Assembly (NCBI RefSeq): GCF_010093815.1
Contig: NW_022985578.1
Coordinates: 4,398 to 55,468 of the forward strand
Direction: 5' to 3'
DNA: 51,071 nucleotides
Source: Pseudovirgaria hyperparasitica
Taxonomy: Eukaryota; Ascomycota; Dothideomycetes; Acrospermales; Acrospermaceae
Below are positions 35,151-46,699 of this stretch, piece by piece; position 1 is the stretch's first letter; the number at the start of each line of letters is the position of its first letter. The notes under the pieces are model-generated. The model was not told the DNA's origin, ran no database searches, and saw only the letters and a list, made by a program, of their open reading frames with translations. The translations under genes were made by a program, and so were the position numbers.

Positions 35151-36430
35151 GATTCTTATAGTTAGGCGAAATATATCCCTTTTCTCTATACTTATAGTAA
35201 TAAAGTACGCTATGATCCTACTATTTTACGATAGGCGTTATATTTAAGCCTATGCCTTATCCTTTTCCGTGTTGGGAACTACCGCCTCGATTATTTCGGT
35301 GTCCTCTTAACGCGTTTCTACCCCGATTTACGCTCTTCTAGCGTTAATCGCGGTGAGGTTACTCTTGATCGAACGTATTCGATCGACCTCGTTTCTAACC
35401 TATATAGGGTTCGTCGGTTTTACCTAGAGAGCCGCGTTCCTTAAGGATGCGGTAGTATTCGTTAGCTTTCTCCTCTAATTCGTATAGATAGTTAAAACTT
35501 AATAATACTATTTCTAATCTTTCGCGGATTAACGGGAGTAGTACTTCGCGAAACTAGAATATACGAATATTTTTCTATAGTATAGGGATATTATCCTAGA
35601 GGTTTTATAGGTATTATAGTAGTTAAGTAGGTGTCTGGTTCGGTTATTATGCCACGCTTCTTAACTTAGATAGTACCTTTCTTTCGCGTTCTTCGTTAGT
35701 TCCGAGGGTATTTAGTATAAATATAGCTAAATATTCCTAGGTTGTCGCCGATAGTAGCTTAACTTCCTTCTATCTATCCCATTGATCGTGGGATTGTGAA
35801 CCTAAGTAACGTTCTCCAAATGAAATGCATTATACTTTAGTAGAAAAGAGTATAGGGTTATTGAGGAAGTACTTCTCGTAGTCTCTCTTCTAATCTTTCT
35901 ACTCCTTTTAGTTCTTCCCTATAAATATAGTCGGATCTTTAGGTTTCGGTATACCTAGGGACGGGATAGGGTAAGTCGGTAGTGAAGTGGCCGGAACTAT
36001 AGTAGATTATCGCAATTCTAGTGGGGGATAAATTAATTCCGCCTAGATTAGTATAGACTATTATTTAGCTATTATCGCTCCGCGTAGTCTTTTAAGAGAC
36101 TCGTTAAGTTCTCGTCGTTTTACGAGGAGTTTCGTACGTTCGGTCTATTCTTTAAGGATCTATATCTCTCGGGCTTAATTAGCGATATACTCCTATAGTT
36201 CGGCGATTAATGGTTGCGATTCCTCGTGTAGCTCTACTACGACTTATTATCTAGCTTTCTATCGTGGGAAGTCGCTTAGTATATCTACTATTTTCTTATT
36301 AGAAAGTTCCGTGATTCGGTCGGACATCTCCACTTCTCTATTAAGAACGGCTGGATTTAATGCCGATTATAGAGGATCCCTATTATTTAATGTAGTATTA
36401 CTTGTCCCTATAGTAGATCGTGTCGACCTT
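35151..36430 (-). pseudogene. gag of element C with a fully mutated zinc knuckle
   Basis: On the minus strand at about 35160-35215 the frame reads YYKYREKGYISPNY: the spacing of a retroviral-type CX2CX4HX4C knuckle, with Tyr at all four ligand positions. TGT/TGC to TAT/TAC and CAT/CAC to TAT/TAC are the RIP changes for Cys and His. The N-terminal part towards 36.4 kb is stop-dense and less readable. Confidence 0.6.
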
Positions 36431-36484
36431 CTTGGTTCTAGTTAGACCATCTTAGCTATAGTACTATATAGGGAGTAATTCGAA

Positions 36485-36712
36485 TGTAAGAATAGGGTTA
36501 TTAGATAGTAGTATAGCTAGATGGAATAATGGGGTGTATTCTATCATAGAACGAATTACTACCGAACCCTTTCGGTAGGAATCCGAGAGTATATATATAA
36601 AGGGACGCCGATCTATCTAGTACGTGACTATTCACCGCCCTTCACGTCATCTCCTAACCCTGTTAGCTAAGGTACGTGTAGGTCGAGTCCTACCTAAGGC
36701 TAAGTCCTAACA
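36485..36712 (-). repeat. 5' LTR of element C
   Basis: 228 bp, TGTAAGAATAGGG...CCTAACA on the plus strand; transposon-sense start TGTTAGGACTTAGCC. Confidence 0.93.
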
Positions 36713-39600
36713 TGGAATACTATTAATATGTTTCTATTTATACCGGCTATTTCATAGAATAACATCTAGAATTTAGACGTGAATATACTCTCTCGGTCCG
36801 TAATAATCCTTTTTAGTATACCATGGACCTTAATAATCTTATTCTAGAATACTTATACTAGTTCTTTTAATATAATCGTCTTCTATATAGGGACGTACCT
36901 AGATATCTTTATAAGTCTATCTATAATAATAAGAATTGAATTATAACTTATCCTAAGCATCTCGCTTAGAGATAAGTTAACTATAAAATCTATAGTAATA
37001 TCTTTCTATATAAAGAGGGGGACTAGTAGAGGCTATAAGTTCTAATATAGCTTATATCTAGATACCTTTATTCTTTAATAAATCGGATAAGTAGCTATCT
37101 ATTCTTCGACGTACTTAGGTATATCTTCCTAAAAATAGTACTAACGAATCGAGCTTAGGGTGCGTATATACCCGAAATATCCTACTAGGTTAGCATTATA
37201 GTATCGGCTAACTATAGTAAATCGTGCGTTACCCGTTAGTATATAGTACTTTCTATTATAGTAGAGTAAGCCGTCCACGAAGGTCTACTTATAGTCTACT
37301 TTAGTCCGTAATAATCTATCTTACTATATTTTATATAACTTTAAAACTATTAGGTCTATCTTTTATAGATCCACGATTAACTAGGCGAGGTCTACTTAAT
37401 ATATACGCCGGGTACTATCGCCCTCCCTAATAGCGCCGATAAATGGCTCGCTAGGGACTTTAGTACCGCGTCTTTAGTTACCGGCTTCGGTCTTATAAAT
37501 TTAATTACCGGCATCGGCGTTAGTATCTCGCTAATCGTTAGATAACTTATTATCTAACCTTATTCTTAAGAGTTAGGCCTATAGCTACTCTAGGACCCTA
37601 TAGCTACTATAATCCTAGGCGCCTTCTTTATAGTTAGGTCTTCTTAACATTCTATTAGCTAGGTTTATACTTCTAGGTTAATAGTAGATTATAAAGTAGA
37701 AATTTATAAGCTACTTAGCCTATTAAACCTATTAACGATTTAAAACTATCGTACTTATAAACCCCTTTAAGTTATAGTAATTAGTTAGTAACTTAACGTT
37801 ATACATGGTACCTTTAAGATAATATTACTACTACTTAAACGACTCTACTATTACTAGTAGCTCTTAGTTATAAATAGTATATCTAGTCTTAACGTCGGCT
37901 ATCTTACGCGAGAAGAATATAACTAGATACTATTAGACCTTTTTAGACTCTATTAGTCTAGGCTAGAAGAGTATACTCGAGATTATAAATTCTAATATAT
38001 TAGTTTCGACGTAAATAGGTTTAGTTAGATCGAAGTACACTAGTAATAGGGCGGTTATAAATACTTCTTTAATCTTCTCGAAGAATATTCTTTCGACCTT
38101 AGTTAATTTAATAGGTTATAATTTAATATTACGCTATTTCTATCTACTACGGACCGTAATAGACGAGTTAGTAGTAGTAGTACGCGTATTAAGTAGTGCG
38201 GCTAAACGGAAGAAGTATTTAATAAATTTTTAGTAGTAGTTAGCGAAGCTAATAAAGACACGTATATCTCGAACGGATTTTAGTTTAGGCTAGTCTATAA
38301 TAGTAGTAACTCTATCTCTCTCTATAGTTATACCTTAATTAGTAATAACGAAGCTAAGAAAGTTAATATAGTCCTAATAGAACTCGCATTTAGATAGCTT
38401 AATATATAGCTTATACTTTTCTAGCCTATCTAGGACTATACGTACGTGCTAGATATGCTTCTCCTTATTATCTAAGAAGATAAGAATATTATCTAGGTAC
38501 ACGATATATATCGTGTCGAGTAGGCCTACTAGCGCGTTATTAATATACGCTTAGAAGGTGCCTAGCGCGTTAGTTAGTCTAAAAGAGACCATAGTATACT
38601 TAAAGTATCTATAACGGGTCCTAAAAGCCGTTTTCTATTCGTCGCCTTCCTTAATGCGAAGGCGATAGTAGGCGTTATATAGATTAAGCTTAGTAAAGAT
38701 CTTTACGCGTTCTAGTCTATTAATAGACTTAGAGATAAGAGGTAGTAGGTAACGATTCTTTCGCGTAATGTTATTTAGGCTACGGTAGTTAATATATAGA
38801 CGGAGGCTTCTATCCTTCTTCTTTATAAAGAGAATTAGAGCTCCGGCTAGGGATATACTAGATCTAATCTATTCTTATATAAGGTTCTTTTTAATATATT
38901 CTTAAAGGGCTTATAACTTAGGTTCTAAAAGTGGGTAGATAGGTCTATATAGAGGTTACTAGCCGTCTTTAAGATTAATAGTAAGGTTAGTAGATTAGTA
39001 TTAAGGTAGTTCGGAGGAATCGATCGCTAACGTAATATATTAGTATATTTTATACTAATATAGTAGGTTTTCGTCTACTTTAATACTAAGCTTACTATTT
39101 TATATAAGTAAGAGTACGTAGATAGTAGAGATCGCCTTCTTATAATCTTTCTAGAATTATTTATCGTCGATAAGCTATACTAGTTTCTATTAAGGTAGGT
39201 TCATACGCTAGCCAGCTATCTTCTTAAGGAAGTCTAGTTTTAGGTTATATTTCTTAAGCTATGGTATACCTAGAATTATATTAAAGGGACTATCTACCAT
39301 AATAAAGGTTAAGTAGTAGAGTTTCTATTTCCCTCCGCTATCCTAGATACTATATTTAATAGTATAGGTACCGTATAACTTAATAGGACCGTCGATACTA
39401 TAGAACATGGCACCTATTAAAGCTTGGATATCGGCGTTAAGTTCTCGTGCTTATTAGGTCGACATAACGTTAGTAGCCGACCTACTATTAAGTATTATAG
39501 TCTAATATTATCTATAAGGGACCTCGATAGGTCTAGTCTATAGTTTAATATACTATTTAGCGGATTACCCCTCTATTATAGTTATATCTATAAGTCGTAA
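36713..39600 (-). pseudogene. pol of element A2 (protease, RT, RNase H, proximal integrase)
   Basis: On the minus strand a protease-like segment at about 39400-39490 reads SATNVMS followed by ARELNADIQALIGAM. The RT active site at 38486-38510 reads IVYLDNILIFLDN, again DN for DD. RNase H and integrase follow to the TGGAA insertion site of element C at 36713. Interrupted by RIP stops; homologous in order to element C. Confidence 0.75.
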
Positions 39601-41020
39601 GGGTTTCTCGTAGGCTATTAGTTTTTTATATTCTATACTAGATAGTTAGGCGTGATGTGTCCTAGCTACTAGTACTTATAGTATATAACTAGTTAGTTAG
39701 TTATATTAGTACTTAGTAGCTTCCCCAAACGGTACTTAGGTACTATATAGTCTATTCTACTATAGGTATAGTAAGTAACTTTAGGTTATTTATGCGAGTC
39801 GGTTCTCGTATCTTAATATATCGATTAGTAGGGAGATCCATAATATAATCCGCGTGGTTTTAAATTTAAGGCGTGGTAGTAGCCTCGTAACGTCCTGCGA
39901 GATCTATTACTAAATCGGTTTTAGTTAGACGATTTTACGTTAGATTAGATTATTAGGGATAGTTATATACTAGCGCGGCGTTAATTATTTATTATACGCT
40001 AGTATCGCTCCGTAAGGTTTATAAGAGCTTAGAGGTCTATAGAGATTATCGTTATAAGGTCGAGACGGTCCTTTATATTTAGGGTAAGGGACCGTTTAAA
40101 GTTATCGCACTATTAAATTATATAATCTTCTTCGGCTTCTCTCTAGAGGGGCCGAAGATATTTAAGGAGTTATAACGGTAACTAATTATCTTATTATTAA
40201 GTCTCGAAGATATAGCTCTAGGCCTAGTTACGTTATTTAGCCCTATTACTAAAATATTAGAGGAGAAATTTGGTAAACGTATCCTAGTTATAGGTATCCT
40301 TAGAATATTCGATTTAGTATACTATCTAACGTTCTAAAGGTATTAGGTCGAGGTAGTTCTAGACGAATCTAATTTTATTACTATCGTTCGTGAATAGATA
40401 GAAGAATTAGCTATATTAGTAAGCCTATACGTAGAAACTCTTTCTACTTTTACCATTGAAGTAAGGTAGTTTCTTAGGTCGGGGTAATTAGGATAGTAGT
40501 AGATTAGGATAGATCGTTTTAGTTAGTATAGGTCTATATAAATATAGATTAGTCGTTACTAGAACTAAAGTATATAATATAGCTTTAAGTCTTATAGTAC
40601 GTCCTTAAGCTTCGTCGAGTTCGCGTAGTTATTACTCGAGTTAAACCTATTATTACCTCTCTTCGTGTAGTCTAGTATACACGTTATTATAAGGTATAGT
40701 TAATATTAGGCGATTCTAACGGATTAACTTATTAACGTTAATAAGGTCTAGCCTTATATTAAGGTTAGGTCTAGTATAGTTCGAACTAGACCGAGATAGA
40801 GTATAATAGACTCTATCCTTATATTCTATAACATCTTCTATAGTTACACGGAATATTATACGAGTTATTAGTGCGATAGTCTATAAGGTATAGTTATTAG
40901 TAGGGGTAGTTATAGATAGACTATTCTCCTCGTTTAGGTTAGGAGAAGGTCTACTATAAGAGGCGGTGTCACGAGTATTATAACGAGTAGTTAGAGCTAT
41001 TTCTATAAACTACCGTCGTG
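39601..41020 (-). pseudogene. gag of element A2
   Basis: The minus-strand frame starts near 41.02 kb with a Ser/Thr/Asn-rich segment (TASYSRPSPNLNEENS) and holds a Gypsy gag core (LPRPKKLPYFNGKSRKSFYV, FFYLFTNDSNKIRFV) around 40.38-40.5 kb. Copy A1 at 1-1020 is the same region. TAG stops replace Gln/Trp codons. Confidence 0.75.
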
Positions 41021-41041
41021 CTATATAAAGAGGAATTAAAA

Positions 41042-41281
41042 TATAAGGATTATAGACGTAGGATAGTAGTCTAATAGGTCATAGGAGGATTCAGGAATAT
41101 ATTTAAAAGGGTAGTCTACTCTTCTAACGAGGTTAATTCCTAAAGAGTAGGAATTAAGTATATACGGCCTACTTATATAGTAGTCTCGCTTATTCTAGCT
41201 AGCTTAACCTAGGTCCACCTGTCACGGACCGTACTAGACCATAGTAGTCTAGTCGAGTCCATCCTGGTGTCAGCCCTAACA
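41042..41281 (-). repeat. 5' LTR of element A2
   Basis: 240 bp; plus-strand start TATAAGGATT, end GCCCTAACA; followed by target duplication ATACC (41282-41286). Confidence 0.85.
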
Positions 41282-41286
41282 ATACC

Positions 41287-42120
41287 TCTCTCTCCCTTCC
41301 TAGAATACTTCTAGAGTTTAAAATAGATGCTCTTGGCCTACGATAAGTCCCTACTTACCTTACTCTAGTAATAGAGAATTATAAGGTTCTACTATAGATA
41401 ATTGGATTCCCTAGAGGGCCCTATAGAAATTTAAAAGCATTACTTATAGGTATTGACTTATATAGCTACTAGGAAGGTAGAATTACTCTATTCGTTTACT
41501 CTAAGTCCTTCTGGAATTAGAATTGTTAAAATATAGAGGGTAATTCTACCTAGCTTAGAGTGGAGACTTCTAAGCACCTAGCGTCTAAGTTATACTTATA
41601 CTCTTTATCTATTAGTAGAGGAAAGGATCCCTAGATTACCCTAGAATACGCCTAAAAAGTAATTATAATACTTTATATTTGGGTTACTATCTCTAGAACT
41701 TGATTCTAAGGTATAGAGTGTCTAAGAAAAAATAGAGCAAATTTCAAAAATTGATTACTCTATAAGACACCACCTAAAATAAGTAATTTTTATATTACTA
41801 ACTGCGTTACATTACTATATACTATATATATAAGTTTCAGCTTGGTATTGATTCCCAATCAAGAAATAAAATACAGTTTATGTCATTTTATTTAATGTCT
41901 ACACCTCTAGACACCACAAAATTAAATATTACTCTGTTATTTATAATTCAATACCAACTAAACTTTCTATACTATATTATAGTATTACTATAAGCTTATA
42001 TTATAAGTCTTATAATCATAGCTCTTAAATTAAGGTCTCTAGAATTTATCTAAATTCTCTCTAGAAAACAGTAGAGCTAGATTAGCTCTACTTATATTTA
42101 TCAGAGTATAGAATCTAAAA
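41287..42120. other. Region between A2 and the Copia frame
   Basis: No gene recognised. It contains a stem-loop (arms 41476-41491 GGTAGAATTACTCTAT and 41533-41550 ATAGAGGGTAATTCTACC) and an inverted pair GCTTGGTATTGA / TTCAATACCAAC (about 41838-41962). From about 41.75 kb CpA is no longer scarce, so the Copia element probably starts near here with its LTR or leader. Confidence 0.4.
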
Positions 42121-45100
42121 AATAAGCGATTTATCTAAAATTCCTAGACTCTTAGAAGCTAGTAATTATGATATCTAGGCTATTAGAATAGAGTCTATTC
42201 TAATAGAAAAAGGTTATGCTACTACTATAGAAGCACATCCTAAGAGCATGAATAGTCTTGAAATTGAGAACTATATGCTAATAGTAAGAAAGACTATGTC
42301 TATTATTAGACTAGCACTTACTAATGGCCCTTTACTCCAAACAAGGAATATATTAAATCCCTTTAATTTATGGATAAGGTTAAAGAATCTATACTAGGCA
42401 AAGGGGTTTAGCTCTAAATTCTTATTATATAAAGAATTATTTAATACTACTCTTAGAGCCTCTAAGAATATAGAGGAGTATTTAAATAAGATTATAAGAA
42501 TTAGAGATAATCTAAAGTCTAAATCACTTAAATTACCTAATAAATTCATAATAGCATGGGTATTAAATAACCTTACTAAGGAATATAAAAACCTAGTAAC
42601 TATTATTACCCAGTCTATTAGAAAGGATAAGGATTTAGATATAGATGAAATATTTAATTATCTACTAGATGAGTCTAGAAGGATAAAATCAAAGTCTTTA
42701 CCAAAAAATGAGATAATTAATGTAGAAATGGCCAATAATACCAGTTCTAATAAATGCTCTTACTGTAAGAAACCAAATTATATAGAAGATAAGTGTTTTA
42801 AAAAATATCCTCATTTAAAACCCTCTAATAAGGGGAAAGGAAAGTAAAAGCAAAAGAAAGAGAAAGAGAAGAATAAAGAGATAAATGCTTCTTCTAAACA
42901 AGAAGAAGAGGTATTTACTACTTTAATTAATGACTCTACTATTTAAAAAATAGAGTCTATTAATAGCTCTTTCTATAAAACCTCTTGGATTATAGATTTA
43001 GGGGCTAGCATTAATATATACTCTAATAAGAGTCTCTTTATTAGTATTAAAGAATGTAATAATACTATTAAATGGGGAGATTCAAATAGAGTTATAAATG
43101 CTAGTGGTATAGGCGATTGTAGAGTTCTAATTACATCTACTAATATAGAGATATTAATTAAGAACTGCCTTTATATACCTAATTTTAGAGTAAATCTATT
43201 ATCTATAGGAAAGATAATTAGAGATGGAAAGTCTATATTATTTAAAGATAACTATGCCTACATCTATTCAAAGAATAAGAGGCTATTAGCTAAGGCTAGT
43301 ATAATAAATAATATTAGTATTCTTAAGACAACTCCTATATATAAAGAACCTGATTCTTTATATACCTCTATAGAAAATAAGATTATAGACACTCAAAGTA
43401 GTTCTATTAATTCTACTATAGATTTATAGTATAATAGATTAGGCCATATAAATTAAAAGGCATTAAATCAACTTAAAAATGATAAGATTATAGAATTCCC
43501 AGATAATAATCTATTATGTAAAGAGTGTGAAATATGTCTAAAGGCTAGTTATACTAAAATATATAAGTCTAATTATATTCCTAAACCTAAGGAATATCTA
43601 GAGGTTATATATAGTGACATTTATAGTCCTTTACCATCTACTATAAATGATTATATATACTTTATAACTCATTTAGATGGCTATTCTAAATATCTAGAGG
43701 TAGATATTATGAAAAATAGAGATGAGAACTTCTTAATTACTAAGAATTATATTACTAGATAAGAAAACCAGTCTAATAATAATAATAAAGTAAAGAGATT
43801 CCATTCTAATAATGCTAGAGAGTATAAATCATCATTATATAAGTCTTATTTTAATGAAAAAGGCATAGAATATACCTATACATGTCCTTATAGTCTAGAA
43901 CAGAACTCTAAAGTAGAGAGAATTAATAGAACATTACTTAATAAAGTTAGATTATTACTTTATCAAGCTAATTTACCTTATTATTACTAGGCTGAAGCTC
44001 TATTAGCTGCGTATTATCTATATAATAGAACACCACATTCTAGTATAGAATATAAAACTCCCTATGAACTTAAATATGGTAAAAAACCAATTATTACATA
44101 TATAAAAGTATAGGGTTCTAGGGTATATAAAAAGGAACATATACCTAAGAACAAATTAGAGCCAAGAAGTAGCTTATATTATCTTATAAACTATAATGAT
44201 AATAATCAGTATAAATTACTTAATATTAGTAATAATACTACTATATGGGCTAAAGATATTACTATACTAGAGAGTACTTTTTATAATAAAAGTTAAAAAC
44301 TCTACTTAGACTCTCTAGAGCAAGAGTCTATATATAGAGAACTAAGTGAAAATGAATCAGAAGAAGACGAAAATTATACAGATAATGAGTCTATATATGA
44401 TTCAAATACTCCTAAAATTACAGCCGAATCGGGTGATAATTACAGTTAGAATCAATTTATGAATAATAGAGAAAATCAACCTAGACTCTCTAGAGGGTCT
44501 AGAGACTCTAGACAACCTAGACAGTCTATAGACTCTATTAATTCAGATTCAGAAGACGAATTAGCTTATACTAATAATAGTAATATTAATTCTAATGCTA
44601 TGTGTTATTATACTTATAATAGTCTATTTAAATTTAGTGCTTATAATATATCCTTAGATATTATAGAGCCTAAATTATATAAATAAGCTATGAAAAGTAC
44701 ACATGCTATAGAATGGAAAAATGCTACTATTAAGGAGTATAATGACTTATTAAGTTAAAATACATGGGATTTAGTAGATAAACCTAAAAATGGTTCTACT
44801 AATATAATCTCTAGTAGATGGGTATTTAAAATTAAATTAAACCTAGATAATACCATTAATAAGTATAAAGCCAGATGGGTAGCTAGAGGTTTTCTACAAA
44901 AATATGGAATAGATTACCTAGAAACCTTTGCTTATACTACAAGACCTATAGTAATTCGATTATTACTACTTATAGGCGGGTTATATAATCTTAAAATACA
45001 TCAATGGGACTTTAAATCAGCTTTTCCTAATGCTAGATTAAAAGAAACCATATATATATACCAGCTAGAGGGGTTTATAGACTCTAATTACCCTAATAGA

Positions 45101-45468
45101 GTCTATAAATTAAATAGAGCTTTATATGGACTTAAGCAATCAGTTAGAGAATGGCAAGACCTACTTAAGAATATATTAATATCCTTAAAATTCACTTAAA
45201 TTATAGCTGAAAATGTAGTCTATATTAGAGATAATATAATTATTTTAGCCTATGTAGATGATATATTAGTTTTTGCACCTAATACTAAAGATATAGATAA
45301 CTTCTATTTAGAGATAACCAAGTACTCTAAATTAGATATATCTAATCTAGGGCAAGCTAAATATTACCTAGGAATGGAAATAAAGAGAGATAGAACTAAA
45401 GGTTCTATTATATTATCTTAATCTTCTTTTATTAAGAACTTATTAATTAAGTTTAATAAAGAGAATAT
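42121..45468 (+). pseudogene. Ty1/Copia gag-pol polyprotein, truncated before RNase H
   Basis: A single plus-strand frame with few stops encodes, in order: gag (ENYMLIVRKTMS, KSLKLPNKFIIAWVL), a zinc knuckle CSYCKKPNYIEDKC with Tyr at the His position, protease (SWIIDLGASINIY, DLGA for DSGA), pre-integrase and integrase (YSDIYSPLPS, FHSNNAREY with SDN reading SNN, EQNSKVERINRT), and RT (KARWVARGFLQK, IHQWDFKSAF, RALYGLKQS, YVDDILVF at 45251-45274, LGQAKYYLGMEI). The frame stops at a (TAA)n run; RNase H and the 3' LTR are missing. The RT centre YVDD is intact, unlike in the Gypsy elements. RIP is lighter here. The N-terminal start is not defined. Confidence 0.9.
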
Positions 45469-45487
45469 AATAATAATAATAATAATA
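45467..45487. repeat. (TAA)n simple repeat at the Copia/LINE junction
   Basis: Seven or so TAA units where the Copia frame ends and LINE-type sequence begins. Could be the 3' tail of the minus-strand LINE. Confidence 0.85.
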
Positions 45488-45707
45488 TTATATAACTAGG
45501 TAGAGTAGTACTCTATAGTTCTATGCCTCCTCTAGTCTAAGCCACTATATAAGAAGAAACCCCATAGGGAAAAACTTCCTTATATCTATAACTACATCTC
45601 GTTAAACCTCTATTTCGTCTTAAGTATATAGCTATAGGGTACGCCTATTAGTCTATAGCCTATATTACCGTTATTTTACCCTTAGGTAGCACGTATAGAT
45701 ACGGAGG

Positions 45708-45738
45708 TTATTAGTTAAGGGCTGCCCTTAACTAATAA
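45708..45738. repeat. Palindrome copy 4
   Basis: TTATTAGTTAAGGG - CTG - CCCTTAACTAATAA, perfect 14-bp arms, in the 3' non-coding part of the LINE. Confidence 0.9.
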
Positions 45739-46579
45739 TCGGGGTTCTCCTAGGGTTCTTCCGGTATATATTAGGTTACTACCGGTATATACCGGGTCTC
45801 TTCCGGTATATATTTCCGGGTCTACTAGTACTAGAGGAGTAGTAGATATATAAGCATCTATCGGGAGACGTCCTTAGGGTACTTATTAAGCTATTATACG
45901 ATATCTAAAGTCTTCGTAATGTAGATAAGCTATTACCATTATATATAGAGGTTAGGGTATATAGCTAGATAGTAGCGTATTATACCTCTCCGGCCGTATA
46001 CCTTATACTATAGAGAGGTATTAGGAACGCCTCTCTTATAGATATAGTATAGGAGTTCTATAGCGCCCGTTCGGGCTTAGATAAGTATAGATACTTAGGC
46101 TTTTGTTAGCCCTTTATATATCTATTTACTTAGTTCCTTCTATAGCTCTTGAATCTACTCTAGGTACCTATTCTACTAGAAGGTCTAGTAGGTATAGAGT
46201 ATCTCTTTCTACTTATCTTAAGTCTACGACCGTATATTTTTCATGAGTTCTTAAAGGCTCTACCGGTCTAGGAGAGCGTCTGGGTTATCTTGGACTTCTT
46301 ATACTACTTAGCTAGAGTCGGCTTCTATTAAGTACCTATACCGTATTTAATTCCGGCCTATATATAGAAGTACACGGTAATATATACTAATTCGTATACG
46401 TAGCGCGGCGAAAGTATATTCTACGTTTTCTATACGTTCCTATACTTATTATTTAGTAAAGTATACCACCCTCTATGTCTAGTAGAAGTTATATATACTT
46501 ATAATATCTATCTCGCGTCGTAGTAGCACCGTGTTAGTAGCTTTATATACGCCTAATATAAGACGGAGTATATGGTTCT

Positions 46580-46645
46580 ATATGGATTTAAGCTTCATTC
46601 GCCTAGTCTATATAGATTCGAGCTTTATTCGCCTAGTCTATATAA
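46580..46645. repeat. Short direct repeat in the LINE
   Basis: The phrase TTCGCCTAGTCTATATA is repeated about 30 bp apart together with AAGCTT/GAGCTT-CATT/TATT to its left: a small tandem duplication. Confidence 0.6.
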
Positions 46646-46699
46646 GGGCTATATACTAGCACTCGTGTCTAAACGTAAAGGCGGGTCGTACTATAGATA

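Larger units (their letters stand above)
29330..36712 (-). mobile_element. Full-length Ty3/Gypsy retrotransposon C, nested in A2
   Basis: Two 228-bp LTRs (29330-29557 and 36485-36712) start TGTAAGAATAGGG and end CCTAATA/CCTAACA on the plus strand; their differences are nearly all transitions. The 5-bp target duplication TGGAA occurs at 29325-29329 and 36713-36717. Coding order on the minus strand is gag with zinc knuckle, protease, RT, RNase H, integrase. An opposite-strand four-exon gene lies between integrase and the 3' LTR. Total 7,383 bp. Confidence 0.93.
13913..41281 (-). mobile_element. Outer Ty3/Gypsy retrotransposon A2, interrupted by elements B and C
   Basis: The 5' LTR is at 41042-41281. 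The 3' LTR is split into 13913-13940 and 25354-25571 by element B. Flanking 5-bp copies are ATATC (13908-13912) and ATACC (41282-41286), one C/T difference. Next to the 3' LTR, at 25572-25590, the minus strand reads AAAAAGAAGAAGGATATT, a polypurine tract. Without the two inserts it is about 8.6 kb, including a 405-base sequence gap. Order on the minus strand: gag, protease, RT, RNase H, integrase (split by C), then an opposite-strand gene before the 3' LTR. Catalytic frames are broken by TAG/TAA. Confidence 0.85.
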
